From Bog-473 sp963754445 (GTDB lineage: Bacteria; Actinomycetota; Acidimicrobiia; Acidimicrobiales; RAAP-2), in NCBI GenBank assembly GCA_963754445.1, contig CAVWFT010000002.1, forward strand, positions 1,984,001 to 2,048,000: DNA of 64,000 bases. Reading direction: 5' to 3'. Positions 36,206 through 45,724 of this stretch are shown here, one piece after another. Every line of letters begins with the position of its first letter. The stretch's first letter is position 1. Position numbers and translations under genes: made by a program. The notes beneath the pieces were generated by a model. That model worked only from the letters and a program-made list of their open reading frames with translations. It was not told the origin of the DNA and ran no database searches.

Positions 36206-37006
36206 TCAGTCGAAGAGTTCGGGCTCGCTGCGGGAGATCTCGTCCCACATCGGCTGGAACGAAAACCAGCCGCCGAAGTGGCTGGCGGTGTGATCACGGG
36301 TGTAGCGAGCTCCGTCGTCCGAGATCAAGAGGGGGGTTCCCGCCGCCTCGGCCAGGAGTTGGGCCTGGCAGGAGCGCTCCATCGTGATGAACCACCAGGC
36401 CGCCTCGTCGACCGAGTGTCCGACCGTGAACAGCCCGTGGTTGCGATGGATCGTCGCCTTGTGCGGACCGAGGGCGGAGGCGAGCGCCTCGGCGGCCGCT
36501 GCTTCGAGCACGATCATCCCGCCACCCTCGGCGCAGACGGTGTGATCCTCGAAGAACGCACAGGCGTCCTGGGTGATGGGGTCGAGCGGCCGGCCCAGGG
36601 CGGACCAGGCCTTTCCGTAGATCGAATGTGCGTGCGCGGCTGCGATGACGTCGGGCCGGGCCGCATGTACGGCCGAATGAATGGCGAACGCGGCCGGGTT
36701 CACGGGCCGATTGCCTTCGACCACCTCGCCGGTGTGGCTGACCAAGATGAGGTCAGAGACTCGAACGTGTCGAAAGCTCATGCCGAAGGGATTCACCCAG
36801 AAGTGATCGGTCAGCTCCGGGTCACGTGCCGTGATGTGCCCGGCCACCCCCTCGGAGAAGCCGAATCGCCCGAATAGCCGGAGTGCGCCGGCCAGTCGTT
36901 CCTTGCGGTGCCGTCGTTCCTCCTCGATGCTGGAAAACGTCGGCAGTGCCGGGGCGACGAGCTCCCTGGGGCTGCCCTGCGTGGCTTCGGAAATGACGTC
37001 GGTCAT
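36206..37006 (-). CDS. Class II aldolase/adducin family protein
   Basis: 266 residues from an ATG at 37006. It has the class II aldolase fold, with the zinc ligands in HAHSIY (His125, His127) and RNHGLFTVG (His190), and the catalytic-region FGFSEGVAGHITARDP (SxG motif). Such proteins cleave or epimerise short hydroxy sugars or hydroxy acids, and many actinobacterial members are unassigned. It lies 60 bp before and divergent from an SRPBCC gene and 75 bp upstream of the FadD19-like gene. Confidence 0.9.
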   Translation of the reverse strand: MTDVISEATQGSPRELVAPALPTFSSIEEERRHRKERLAGALRLFGRFGFSEGVAGHITARDPELTDHFWVNPFGMSFRHVRVSDLILVSHTGEVVEGNRPVNPAAFAIHSAVHAARPDVIAAAHAHSIYGKAWSALGRPLDPITQDACAFFEDHTVCAEGGGMIVLEAAAAEALASALGPHKATIHRNHGLFTVGHSVDEAAWWFITMERSCQAQLLAEAAGTPLLISDDGARYTRDHTASHFGGWFSFQPMWDEISRSEPELFD

Positions 37007-37030
37007 GGGTTCAACCTAACGTCGCACGCC

Positions 37031-37480
37031 ATGACGTACCCCACCGCTGTGAGCCGAGACGTTGCCGCGCCCGCCGAGCAGGTCTGGCGGCTGGTCTCAG
37101 ACCTGCCCCGGATGGGGGAGTGGTCACCCGAGAACGAGGGGGGCAAGTGGGTCAAGGGAACCACGGGGCCTGCGCTCGGGGCGGTGTTCCGGGGTACCAA
37201 CCGCAACGGGATCCGGCGTTGGTCGACGACCGTCACGGTGACCGGGTTCGAGCCCGGCCGGCTCTTCGAACTGGCGGTGACCACCGGACCGTTGGAGGTG
37301 GCGCACTGGCGCTACGAGTTCGAACCCACGGAGTCGGGTTGTCGAGTGACCGAATCCTGGGAGGATCGCCGTAAGCCGTGGTTCGCGTTCGTTGCACGCG
37401 CCATGGGGGATCACAGTAGCGATCATGCCGAGAAGGAAATGACGCAGACGCTGGCCAATCTCGCCGCCGCGGTCGAGTAG
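37031..37480 (+). CDS. SRPBCC family (polyketide cyclase-like) protein
   Basis: 149 residues from the ATG at 37031 (MTYPTAVSRDVAAPAEQVWRLVSDL). It has the helix-grip START fold: DVAAPAEQVWRLVSDLPRMGEW, GTNRNGIRRWSTTVTVTGFEPGRLFEL, and the closing helix AEKEMTQTLANLAAAVE. Members bind hydrophobic ligands; a polyketide or lipid is plausible. It ends 30 bp before a long 7-bp repeat tract. Confidence 0.87.
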   Translation: MTYPTAVSRDVAAPAEQVWRLVSDLPRMGEWSPENEGGKWVKGTTGPALGAVFRGTNRNGIRRWSTTVTVTGFEPGRLFELAVTTGPLEVAHWRYEFEPTESGCRVTESWEDRRKPWFAFVARAMGDHSSDHAEKEMTQTLANLAAAVE

Positions 37481-37511
37481 GGCGCATCGCCACTGACGCC
37501 GTTCACGCTCT

Positions 37512-37595
<84 letters not shown>

Positions 37596-37647
37596 GGCGG
37601 TTGGCGGTTTGCGGTTCGCGGGTCACGGGTCAGTTGACGTTCACCCG

Positions 37648-40044
37648 TCACTCGGCCCGCAGATCGTCGGCCGGGTGGTGGGAAAGCGTGACCCGTCCGG
37701 GCCACAGGGCGAGGAGATTGGCGGCGACCAGTGTGGCCGGAAGAAGCAGAAGGACCGCCGCCAACGCGAAGGGTGCGATCACCGAAAGGGGAATCCTCTC
37801 CGCGATGGCCTGCCAACCCACGCGGCCGACAACGATCCCGAGCGGAATCCCGACGATCAAACCGAACAGTGCGATGGCCGTGCCCTGTGAATTGAGAACC
37901 GTGCGGACGTTCCATCGCGTCATCCCCATGGCCCGCAGGACCGCGAATTCGTGACTCCGTCGGCGAGCGCTGCTCAAGAGGACGGATCCCAGCGCGGCGA
38001 CCGCGATGAGGCCGAGGAATCCCGCCAGCACCTGCGGCAGGGTGTGCACGTTGCGGAGGTTGGTCAGCTCCTCGGGGAGCGGAGGCGCAGAGATGCCCTG
38101 GGAGAGTGGTCCGAGGGTCGATTCGAGGTGCGCGGCCGTTCTCTGGCCGTCCACCCCCGGCGCGAAGCGGACGGCCAGCACCCTCTCGTCGCTCAGCGAA
38201 CCACCCGGAGGAAGGGGCGGCACGACCGTGTCGAACTCCGAGGGGGCCAGCCACAGGCCCTCGTCGAACTCCGCATGCACGTCTCCGGGAAACAGTGCCT
38301 CGCCGACAATGCGGACCCGGGCACCCGAGTGGCCGACAGTGACGGTGTCTCCGATGCCAACGTGGAGATCCTTGGCGGTGGCCGGGCCGATGGCTGCTTC
38401 GCCACTCCCTTGAGGGCTGTGCCCCGAGATCAGGGTGAAGGTGATCGGTGTGGCGGAGGCTCCCGCGATCGGACGCACCGAGAAGACCGGAGCTCCGACG
38501 TCGCCCACGTTGATGACGTCTCGGTCCACCACTGCGACCGCGCGCACGCCGTTCTTGTGGGTCATCTGATCCGCCAGTCGCGTCGACACGTTGCGTCCGG
38601 TCTGGGCGGAGAGGGACGGGGTCACTGATGCGTCCCACGTGACGCCTGCCAGCTCTGGATGCGCCAGCGCGGTCGAGATGCCGCGGTCGATACACAGGCT
38701 GGCCACGACGCCGGTCACGGCGATCGTGGCCGCCAACAGGGCCGGCACCACCGGGACCCGCCGCCGCCCCCGCCCCGGTTCGAACGCCATGGCTGCACCC
38801 AGGCCGACGGCGACGGGTGCCCATCGCCTGAAGGTCCCGGTTGCGTTGGCGCGACCTCGACGCCGCAGGCGCTCACCGGTCGGACCTCGGCCGACCAGAA
38901 AGCACGCCAACAGGGTGACGAGGAGGACGGCGACCAGACCCGGTCCCACGACGGTCCAGTCGACGTGATAGCCCACGTCAGGATCGATTTGGCGGCCGAG
39001 TCCGACCGGGAACCGGGAGGAGAGCACGAGCGCCACCCCGAAACCCACCGGAGCCGCGACGAGCACAGCGACCGTGTGGGACAAGGCGGTGGCCAGGCCG
39101 AGGTCGTTGCGAGACATCCCGAGAGAACGCAAGGCCAAGGAATCGTCCGAGATCGTCGTGGCCGAACGCCCGAGGACCTGGGCCACCAAAATTCCTCCAC
39201 CCAGGAGGATCGCCGCCGCCAAAAGCAACAACGCAGTGGTCTCGACGGCCAACGTGGTGTTCACCCGCCGGCTCGTCGCGTGCGTGTCGAGCACCGGTGT
39301 GCCAGGAACGAGGTATTTGTCGACATCGTGACGAAGCGTCCCGATGTCCGCCGCACCATGTCGCAGGACGACGTTGGCGTTCTCCGCCGTTTGGATCCGT
39401 CCTCCGTAGCGAGCCAAGAAACCAGGTGAGACGAGTACCTGACCATCGGAGACGAAGAGGAACTCGGGGGCGTCGCGTACGATTCCCACAACGTGCATTG
39501 TGACCTTCGGGCCCAGAGGAGGTTCGGTGTCCTGCTCCGACTGGTTGCGCCCGTAGAACCGGTAGGTGAAGGTGCCGCCGACGGGAGGGAGCTGGCTGGC
39601 CGCGTGTTCGTCAACCACCACCTCGTCGGATGAGCGCGGATTGAACATGCGGCCTTGCACGACGACCGGCTTCTCGACGTTGTCGAGGTACGTGCCGTCT
39701 TTCGAACCAAAAATTACCGCTCCAAATTGGTCGTCGTAGTTACCGAAGAGGAGGTCCCACACGGCCAAGGTTCGGACCTCGGGTCGAGCCGCCAGACGGG
39801 TCCAGTTCGGGTGGGCGATCCCCACCTGGCTCGGGAAGACGACCGCATCGGACGCGTTCGTCTGTTGACGCAGGCGCTCGAGGGCGGTGTCCGTGCGCCG
39901 GGCGCCGGCCCACGCAGAGAGAGCGAATCCAGCGGTCAGCCCGATCAGGACGCCCAAGAGCACCAGGGACCGCCAGCGCCGTCGAACGTCCCGCCTGGCC
40001 CAGAATGCGGCCCCACGGGCGCCGTGTCGCTCCTGCATTTTCAC
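37648..40044 (-). CDS. FtsX-like ABC transporter permease
   Basis: 798 residues from the GTG at 40044 (ATG 40038 also possible). It has a double FtsX/MacB architecture: one N-terminal helix (RSLVLLGVLIGLTAGFALSAWAGARR), a large extracytoplasmic domain, three helices near 260-370 (TALLLLAAAILLGGGILVAQVL), another helix and periplasmic domain, and three final helices (VLAGFLGLIAVAALGSVLLSS and downstream). These permeases act with an MacB-type ATPase in export of lipids, peptides or drugs. No ATP-binding partner gene is adjacent in the window. Confidence 0.92.
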   Translation of the reverse strand: MKMQERHGARGAAFWARRDVRRRWRSLVLLGVLIGLTAGFALSAWAGARRTDTALERLRQQTNASDAVVFPSQVGIAHPNWTRLAARPEVRTLAVWDLLFGNYDDQFGAVIFGSKDGTYLDNVEKPVVVQGRMFNPRSSDEVVVDEHAASQLPPVGGTFTYRFYGRNQSEQDTEPPLGPKVTMHVVGIVRDAPEFLFVSDGQVLVSPGFLARYGGRIQTAENANVVLRHGAADIGTLRHDVDKYLVPGTPVLDTHATSRRVNTTLAVETTALLLLAAAILLGGGILVAQVLGRSATTISDDSLALRSLGMSRNDLGLATALSHTVAVLVAAPVGFGVALVLSSRFPVGLGRQIDPDVGYHVDWTVVGPGLVAVLLVTLLACFLVGRGPTGERLRRRGRANATGTFRRWAPVAVGLGAAMAFEPGRGRRRVPVVPALLAATIAVTGVVASLCIDRGISTALAHPELAGVTWDASVTPSLSAQTGRNVSTRLADQMTHKNGVRAVAVVDRDVINVGDVGAPVFSVRPIAGASATPITFTLISGHSPQGSGEAAIGPATAKDLHVGIGDTVTVGHSGARVRIVGEALFPGDVHAEFDEGLWLAPSEFDTVVPPLPPGGSLSDERVLAVRFAPGVDGQRTAAHLESTLGPLSQGISAPPLPEELTNLRNVHTLPQVLAGFLGLIAVAALGSVLLSSARRRSHEFAVLRAMGMTRWNVRTVLNSQGTAIALFGLIVGIPLGIVVGRVGWQAIAERIPLSVIAPFALAAVLLLLPATLVAANLLALWPGRVTLSHHPADDLRAE

Positions 40045-40156
40045 AAGGTAGAAGGGATGGCCCGACCTGGAAAGGGGGGTATCCGGCCTGCCTGGGTGGT
40101 GGTGGCACCCAGCGGACCGGCGGGGATGTCATGCCTCGTCGTGGCGGGGTCGGTGA

Positions 40157-40816
40157 CTACTCGCCCGCTCGAACATCCTGGGGCGGGTCGGCAGAAAGGC
40201 GGCGGATCGTCTGTGCGGCGGCGGCCTCGTCCCCTGGGCCACCCCGTTCCCGGAGACGTTCCACCACGGCTTCTCGGTGGGCGGCATCGACATTGCCGCC
40301 GTACTTGAACTTGGCCGTCACCTGCTCGACCGCGATCTCGATGCCCAGGATGCCGAGCACACGGTGGGGATGGGCCTCGGCCGGGTCGGCCACCTCGACG
40401 GCCGGCTGGAACGATCCCAGCTGGCGCCGCAGGATGGAGGCGACGCTGCCAGGCTCCTCTCGTTCGTCGTGCACCACGGCGGTGCCGGCCAGCTGTACCG
40501 CCCCGTAATACGTGGTCGGGATCCCGAGCCGGGGATCGTCGTCACCGATGACCTTCCAGGCCGACGGGATGAAGGCCCAATCGTCGGCCACGCTCAACAC
40601 GACGGTCGGGTTCTCGGCCAGGGCGGCGAAGACGGGGTTCGCTCGCACCAGGTGGAGCCACACGGTCGAATCGGAAAGCACGAACTGGGTCGGGACGACG
40701 ACGGGCAGGGCGCGGTCGGGGCCACCGCCCGCCACGAGATGCCCGAACGGATGCTGCGCCACGAAGTCGCGCCATTCCGGCTCGCCCAACGTGGCATCGG
40801 CGGGGGCGACGAACAT
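40157..40816 (-). CDS. PaiB-type FMN-binding negative regulator
   Basis: 219 residues. It starts MFVAPADATLGEPEWRDFVAQHPFGHLVA. The split-barrel FMN-binding fold and the C-terminal region LGIEIAVEQVTAKFKYGGNVDAAHREAVVERL are characteristic of PaiB (FMN_bind_2) proteins, which control protease and sporulation genes in Bacillus and are otherwise of unknown role. It lies alone between the FtsX gene and a ligase gene, all on the minus strand. Confidence 0.9.
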   Translation of the reverse strand: MFVAPADATLGEPEWRDFVAQHPFGHLVAGGGPDRALPVVVPTQFVLSDSTVWLHLVRANPVFAALAENPTVVLSVADDWAFIPSAWKVIGDDDPRLGIPTTYYGAVQLAGTAVVHDEREEPGSVASILRRQLGSFQPAVEVADPAEAHPHRVLGILGIEIAVEQVTAKFKYGGNVDAAHREAVVERLRERGGPGDEAAAAQTIRRLSADPPQDVRAGE

Positions 40817-40900
40817 GCCTCCAGTCTGGCTCTCCCGCCGGAAGGAGCGCGCCAGATCACCGAACGCGCTCAGGTCAGCCCGTCGGATCCGCCGAGGGGA

Positions 40901-42526
40901 TCAGTTCGCAGCGACGCCGATCTCTTCGATCGACTCTGTCCGATGCCGGTTGTAGTCCACCTTGCCATTGGCCGCCCGCCCGATGGTCGGCACGGTCCGC
41001 ACCCGGCGCGGCGCCTTGTAGGAGGACAGCCGGTCCTTCACGTGGGCGATCAGCTCTGCCTCGACGGGGACCACGCCCTGGGCGGACGGTTCGACCACGG
41101 CGACGATCTGCTCGCCATAGGTCGGGTGCGGAATGCCCACCACGACGGCGTCGCGCACGTCGTCGTGCGTCTTGAGCGCCTCTTCGACCTCCTCGGGGAA
41201 GATCTTCTCGCCCCCCGAGTTGATGCACACCGATCCCCGGCCGAGCAGGTGGATCGTGCCGTCGGCGTCGACCTGGGCGAAGTCCCCGGGGATGGAATAG
41301 CGGACGCCCTCGATCTCCCTGAACGTGCGGTCCGATTTCTCCTCGTCCTTGTAGTACCCCAGTGGATTGCGACCGCCCAGGGCGAGGACGCCGACCTCCT
41401 CCGAACCCGGCTCCACCTGGCGGCCATCATCGGTCAGGACCTTCACGTCGGGACCGAGGGTGAACGACGCCGTCTTGGCCGCCGCCCCACTGGCCGAGAC
41501 CGAGACACCCATGCCGAGCGCTTCCGACGAGCTGAAGGCGTCGACGAGGAGCATGCCGGGATGATGAGCGAGCAGCGCCTCCTTGACCGGCTCGCTCCAC
41601 ATGGCCCCTGACGAGATGATCATCACGAGCGAGCTGAGGTCCCACTTGTCGGGATGCTCGTCGAGCGCGGCGACGAGCGGGCGCGCGAAGGGGTCGCCGA
41701 CGAAGACCAGACCGTTGACCTTCTCGCGCTCGATGGTGTCGAGCATCTCCACCGGGTCGTACCGGCGCGACTCGAGCAGACAGACCCGGCCGCCCTCGGT
41801 CAGCACGGTGTTGGACGGGAAGTTGCCCGTCCCGTGCATCAAGGGGCACGCCGGCATGAGGGTCGAGCCGCCGGGGCTCGCCTCGATGGCGGCCCGCACC
41901 GCATCGAGTCCGCCGTCGACGGGGTAGTGACGCACCGCACTGTCGATGAGGCGGACGAAGAGATCGTCCTGGCGCCACATCACCCCCTTGGGCATCCCCG
42001 TCGTCCCACCGGTGTAGAGCATGAGCAGATCGTCGCCGCTGCGCCCCCACGGGGCTCGGACGCGACCGACGGCGGACTTGGCCGCGTCGTCGTAGGGGGT
42101 GGCCCACTCCGGGCAGGGGCCGGTGCCGTCGTCGACCCAGAGCCAACCCTTGACCCGGGGCACCCGGTCGAGAATGCCCTCGATCCGCTCGCCGAAGGTC
42201 CCGTGGAAGACGACGGCCACGGCATCGGCGTTGTTCCACAGGTAGCTGAGCTCGTCGGCCCCGTAGCGGTAGTTCGTATTGACCGGCACGAGACCGGCCT
42301 TCATGGCGCCGAAGGTCGCCTGCAGGTATTCGGGGGAGTTGTAGAGGTACAGGGCCACTTTGTCCTGCTGGGCGATGCACAGGTCGAGCAGGAACTGGGC
42401 GATGCCATCGGCGCCGAGATCGAAGTCCTCCCACAACAGGGTGCGAGCACCCTGGGTGATGGCGGGCAACGTGGGCTGGATGTCGGCCACGGTCTCCCAC
42501 ACATCGGCGTAATTCCATTGCGTCAT
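40901..42526 (-). CDS. Acyl-CoA synthetase
   Basis: 541 residues from the ATG at 42526 (MTQWNYADVWETVAD), with AAGAGGAG at the right distance. It is an ANL-family ligase: YTGGTTGMPKGVMWRQDD, PLMHGTGNFPSNT, SSSEALG, NPLGYYKDEEKSDRTF, IPGDFAQVDADGTIHLLGRGSVCINSGGEKIFP, C-terminal ANGKVDYNRHR with catalytic Lys. It is most like the FadD3/FadD19 group of steroid and long-chain fatty-acid ligases. No KstR-like box precedes it. It is divergent from an acyl-CoA dehydrogenase, which would act on its product. Confidence 0.95.
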   Translation of the reverse strand: MTQWNYADVWETVADIQPTLPAITQGARTLLWEDFDLGADGIAQFLLDLCIAQQDKVALYLYNSPEYLQATFGAMKAGLVPVNTNYRYGADELSYLWNNADAVAVVFHGTFGERIEGILDRVPRVKGWLWVDDGTGPCPEWATPYDDAAKSAVGRVRAPWGRSGDDLLMLYTGGTTGMPKGVMWRQDDLFVRLIDSAVRHYPVDGGLDAVRAAIEASPGGSTLMPACPLMHGTGNFPSNTVLTEGGRVCLLESRRYDPVEMLDTIEREKVNGLVFVGDPFARPLVAALDEHPDKWDLSSLVMIISSGAMWSEPVKEALLAHHPGMLLVDAFSSSEALGMGVSVSASGAAAKTASFTLGPDVKVLTDDGRQVEPGSEEVGVLALGGRNPLGYYKDEEKSDRTFREIEGVRYSIPGDFAQVDADGTIHLLGRGSVCINSGGEKIFPEEVEEALKTHDDVRDAVVVGIPHPTYGEQIVAVVEPSAQGVVPVEAELIAHVKDRLSSYKAPRRVRTVPTIGRAANGKVDYNRHRTESIEEIGVAAN

Positions 42527-42597
42527 CGCTTGCTCCTCTTCGCCCGAGGCCCCACCCGACAAGATCCATCACCAGCGTCTCCGACCGAGGTGCGGAG

Positions 42598-43764
42598 ATG
42601 AGATGCCGAGAATACGCTCCCACGGTGGACCTCGGCCTCCCGGGCGACGACGACCCCCGGCGCGGTGAGGTCAGGGACTGGTTGGCGCAGCATCCCCGTC
42701 CGACCGGGCGCCAACTGGCCGAAGCGGGCTACGTCGTGCCGCACTGGGCCCGACCGTTCGGGCTCGACGCCGATCCGATCACCCAGCTGTTGATCGACGA
42801 GGAGCTCCGGCGGGGAGGGGTGAGCCGCCCGGTCAACCCCATCGGGATCGGATGGGCGGGGCCGACCCTGATGTACGCCGGCACCCCGGAGCAGAAGGAG
42901 CGCTGGCTCTGGCCGCTGCTCAGCGGCGAGGACTTCTGGTGTCAGCTCTTCAGCGAGCCGGGGGCCGGCTCCGATCTGGCCTCGCTCACCACGAGGGCCG
43001 AGCGTGACGGCGACCACTACGTCATCAACGGACAGAAGGTCTGGAACAGCTACGCCCACATCGCTCGTTGGGGCATCTTGCTGGCCCGCACCGATCCGTC
43101 GGCGGCCAAGCACCAGGGGATCAGCTACTTCGTGTGCCCGATGGATGCACCGGGTATCGAGATCCGACCGCTGGTCGACATGACCGGCGAGCACGCCTTC
43201 AACGAGGTCTTCTTCACGGACGTGCGCATCCCGGCCGATCACCTGGTCGGATCCGAGCACGGGGGTTGGGAGCTGGCCAAGGTGACGCTCGGCAACGAGC
43301 GGGTGTCGCTCTCGGGCGAGGGCGCGCTGTGGGGCATGGGTCCGACCGCCGAGGACCTGGTGTCCCTGATCAGTGCGGCCGGCGGGGCCCCATCAGACGT
43401 GCTGCGTGAGCGACTGGTGGAGGTGTGGGTCGAGAGCCGGATCTTGCGGGTGCTGCGGCTGCGGACGATCTCGGCCCTGCTGGCGGGGCGTGCGCCGGGG
43501 CCCGAGGCCTCGGTGCGCAAGGCCATCGCCGATGCGCACGGCCAGCACGTAATGGAGCTGGCCCGGGACCTGGCCGGTCCCTTCGCCATGCTGTCCGGTT
43601 CGGGACCGGTCGGGGGATGGGGTCCTGACGGCGCCGCGACCGGGGATGCGACCTGGTCCCGGGGCTTCTTGTACTCGCCGGCCCTGACCGTGGGCGGGGG
43701 CACGGCCGAAGTGCAGCGCAACATCGTGGCGGAGAAGGTGTTGGGCCTGCCTCGGGATCCGTAG
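42598..43764 (+). CDS. Acyl-CoA dehydrogenase
   Basis: 388 residues from the ATG at 42598; the GTG at 42625 (MDLGLPGDDDP) is an alternative. Features: FSEPGAGSDLASLTTRAERDGDHYVINGQKVWNSYAH, the beta-domain and C-terminal GGGTAEVQRNIVAEKVLGLP. It resembles single-subunit FadE enzymes. Divergent from the ligase at 40901, suggesting a CoA-ester pathway. The predicted base/flavin residues cannot be fixed by eye. Confidence 0.92.
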   Translation: MRCREYAPTVDLGLPGDDDPRRGEVRDWLAQHPRPTGRQLAEAGYVVPHWARPFGLDADPITQLLIDEELRRGGVSRPVNPIGIGWAGPTLMYAGTPEQKERWLWPLLSGEDFWCQLFSEPGAGSDLASLTTRAERDGDHYVINGQKVWNSYAHIARWGILLARTDPSAAKHQGISYFVCPMDAPGIEIRPLVDMTGEHAFNEVFFTDVRIPADHLVGSEHGGWELAKVTLGNERVSLSGEGALWGMGPTAEDLVSLISAAGGAPSDVLRERLVEVWVESRILRVLRLRTISALLAGRAPGPEASVRKAIADAHGQHVMELARDLAGPFAMLSGSGPVGGWGPDGAATGDATWSRGFLYSPALTVGGGTAEVQRNIVAEKVLGLPRDP

Positions 43765-44010
43765 GTTCGGCGTTCGGCGCTCGAAGGCCCTGGCGCGCTA
43801 ATGCCCTGGCGCTCTGAGGCCCTGGCGCTCTAAGGCCCCGGCGTTCTGGGTCCTTCCGGCACCATCTCCGCGTGAAATTTCTGGATGGGGCGCGAGATGT
43901 GTCGTCCCGACCCGTTCTCCCCGCGAGGGATCGCTCTGTTTCGGCGCGCCCCGGGGATGCGAAGGGCTCGCGGCTGGCTCGCAGGAGTCCAGACGAGAAC
44001 GGGAGGTTCC

Positions 44011-45006
44011 ATGCGGAAAGTGTTTCGTGCTGGCGCACTCGGATTGGTCGGTCTGGCGGCCATGGTTGCTCCGATCCTCACCTCGGCGGTCGGGCCGCCT
44101 GTGGCGGGTGCATCCGGATCCGGTGCGGCGCAGAGTGGAGGGACGGTTTCGACTTCGACTGCAACCTCGGCTGTGCCTGCGGCAGCGGCCCACGTGAAGG
44201 CGGGGCTCTATCACGTGCCCATCATCGGAAAGGTCACGCTGCCGGGCTTGGGCTCACCGCTCGGCTCGAGTACGCGCCACGCCACGGCGGTCCAGTCATC
44301 GAACTGGTCGGGCTACGCCGACATCGATGACACCTATAACTCCGTGCTTTCCAGCTGGAAAGAGCCTGCCGTGACCTGTTCGTCGGGCTTGGGCTTGGGC
44401 TTGGGCCTGGGTGGCCTGCTCGGCACCGGTCCCAGCACGGCCGCCGCCTTCTGGGTGGGGCTGGATGGCTACAACTCGACGAGCGTCGAACAGTTGGGCA
44501 CCGACTCGGACTGTGACGGCGCGAGCCCCAGTTACTACGCCTGGTACGAGATGTACCCCAATCCCTCCGTCACTCTGCCGAACACGGTGAAGCCCGGAGA
44601 CACGCTCACGGCCTCGACGTCATGGAGCGGGTCCACGTTCACGCTGACGATTCAGGACAGCACCCAAGGCTGGACGTTTTCGCAGCCCGAGTCGGGCACC
44701 TTCTCGCGCTCGTCGGCAGAGGTGATCGCCGAAGCGCCCGAAGAGTGCACCTCGCTCTTCTGCAAGGAGGTGAAGCTGTCCGACTTCGGACAGATGACGT
44801 TCGGTGGATCCAAGGTCGTCGATGCAGCGGGCACAAGCGGCGGTCTCTCGTCCTTCGATGCCCAGGAGATCACCATGGCCAACAGTACGACGGGCACCGT
44901 CGAGGCACAGCCGAGCAACCTCTCCTCGAACGGATCTGCCTTCACTGTCACGTGGAAGTCGGCCGGCGGGGGCGGTTTTGGCGGCCTGAGCGCCGGCGGT
45001 TTGTAG
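44011..45006 (+). CDS. Secreted glutamic (G1/eqolisin) peptidase
   Basis: 331 residues; the start is the ATG at 44011 after GGGAGGTTCC. A signal peptide lies at 1-36. The mature domain has the G1 pattern: SNWSGYAD (substrate/fold), FWVGLDGYNSTSVEQLGTD with Gln161, YYAWYEMYPNPSVTLP, and SAEVIAEAPEE with Glu241, equivalent to the Gln-Glu dyad of scytalidoglutamic peptidase (Q53/E136). G1 peptidases are acid proteases known mainly from fungi and rare in bacteria. A LGLGLGLGG loop at 44383-44411 (hexamer repeat) interrupts the barrel after the SSWKEPAVTCSSG strand. It probably acts outside the cell at acid pH. Confidence 0.88.
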   Translation: MRKVFRAGALGLVGLAAMVAPILTSAVGPPVAGASGSGAAQSGGTVSTSTATSAVPAAAAHVKAGLYHVPIIGKVTLPGLGSPLGSSTRHATAVQSSNWSGYADIDDTYNSVLSSWKEPAVTCSSGLGLGLGLGGLLGTGPSTAAAFWVGLDGYNSTSVEQLGTDSDCDGASPSYYAWYEMYPNPSVTLPNTVKPGDTLTASTSWSGSTFTLTIQDSTQGWTFSQPESGTFSRSSAEVIAEAPEECTSLFCKEVKLSDFGQMTFGGSKVVDAAGTSGGLSSFDAQEITMANSTTGTVEAQPSNLSSNGSAFTVTWKSAGGGGFGGLSAGGL

Positions 45007-45031
45007 GCCGACCGAGTCGACGAGATCTGCT

Positions 45032-45059
45032 GAGAGGTCTCATTTCATCTCCACCTCTC
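45032..45059. terminator. Possible hairpin after the G1 peptidase gene
   Basis: GAGAGGT and ACCTCTC flank a 14-base loop, 26 bp after the stop. Weak without a T-run. Confidence 0.25.
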
Positions 45060-45194
45060 GGCGGAACCGCTGTCTTCGACGGCGGGCTCGCAGTACCCCG
45101 GCCCCCAGTTGGGCGGACGTACCCTCCCTGAGTCACTCGCCTCTGGGGTCCGCTCCGCTGGGGGTCGGCCCCACAAGGCAAAGGTGGTTCCTGG

Positions 45195-45671
45195 TCAGGC
45201 CTCGAGCGGGCCCGCGTGTGCGAAGCCCTGGCGGATTCCCTGCCCGGCCCGGGCCGTCAGCTCCTCGGGCTCGTAGAGCATGAGGTAGGCGTTGCGGGCA
45301 TGGTCGCGGGATCGGTTCTTGAAGACCATGGCCAAGGTGGCGGGATCGTCGGATTCGTCCTCGTGTACGAAGACCTCGAGGATCGGGGTGTTGGTCATGA
45401 GCTGCGCTGTCATGATCCCGGTGGACGCTTCGTGGGCGCACATCTTGTCCACCTGCTCCCGGCCGGGCATGCCCAGAGCCACCACGATCCGGGCGCCGTC
45501 CTCCTCGATGAGCTTCTTGGCCTGGACCGCCAGGTCCTTGAAGCCCGGAACGGTGCGGCGCACCGTGGTGAATCGGGTGCCGTATCCGGGGCATTGCGCC
45601 AGCTCATCGAGGGCTTCGCCGCCCATGTCGTAGCGGGCGAACATCGTGTCAACCACGCCGATCAGGTCCAT
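45195..45671 (-). CDS. ribC: Riboflavin synthase, archaeal type (RibC)
   Basis: 158 residues from the ATG at 45671. Members of this lumazine-synthase-fold family convert two 6,7-dimethyl-8-ribityllumazine to riboflavin in archaea. Nearly every hallmark is present: GVVDTMFARYDMG, RRTVPGFKDL, KKLIEEDGARIVVALGMPG, CAHEAS, AQLMTNT, EVFVHEDE, PEELTARAGQGIRQGF. Length matches archaeal RibC (about 155). Typical bacterial riboflavin synthase (RibE, two lumazine-binding domains) is unrelated. It stands divergent from bioA, 53 bp apart. Transfer from archaea, or ancient retention, is possible. Confidence 0.92.
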   Translation of the reverse strand: MDLIGVVDTMFARYDMGGEALDELAQCPGYGTRFTTVRRTVPGFKDLAVQAKKLIEEDGARIVVALGMPGREQVDKMCAHEASTGIMTAQLMTNTPILEVFVHEDESDDPATLAMVFKNRSRDHARNAYLMLYEPEELTARAGQGIRQGFAHAGPLEA

Positions 45672-45724
45672 GACCCATTTTCGCGCAATGGACCGCCCAC
45701 CCCGGCCGCGTCCAGAATCGTGGG

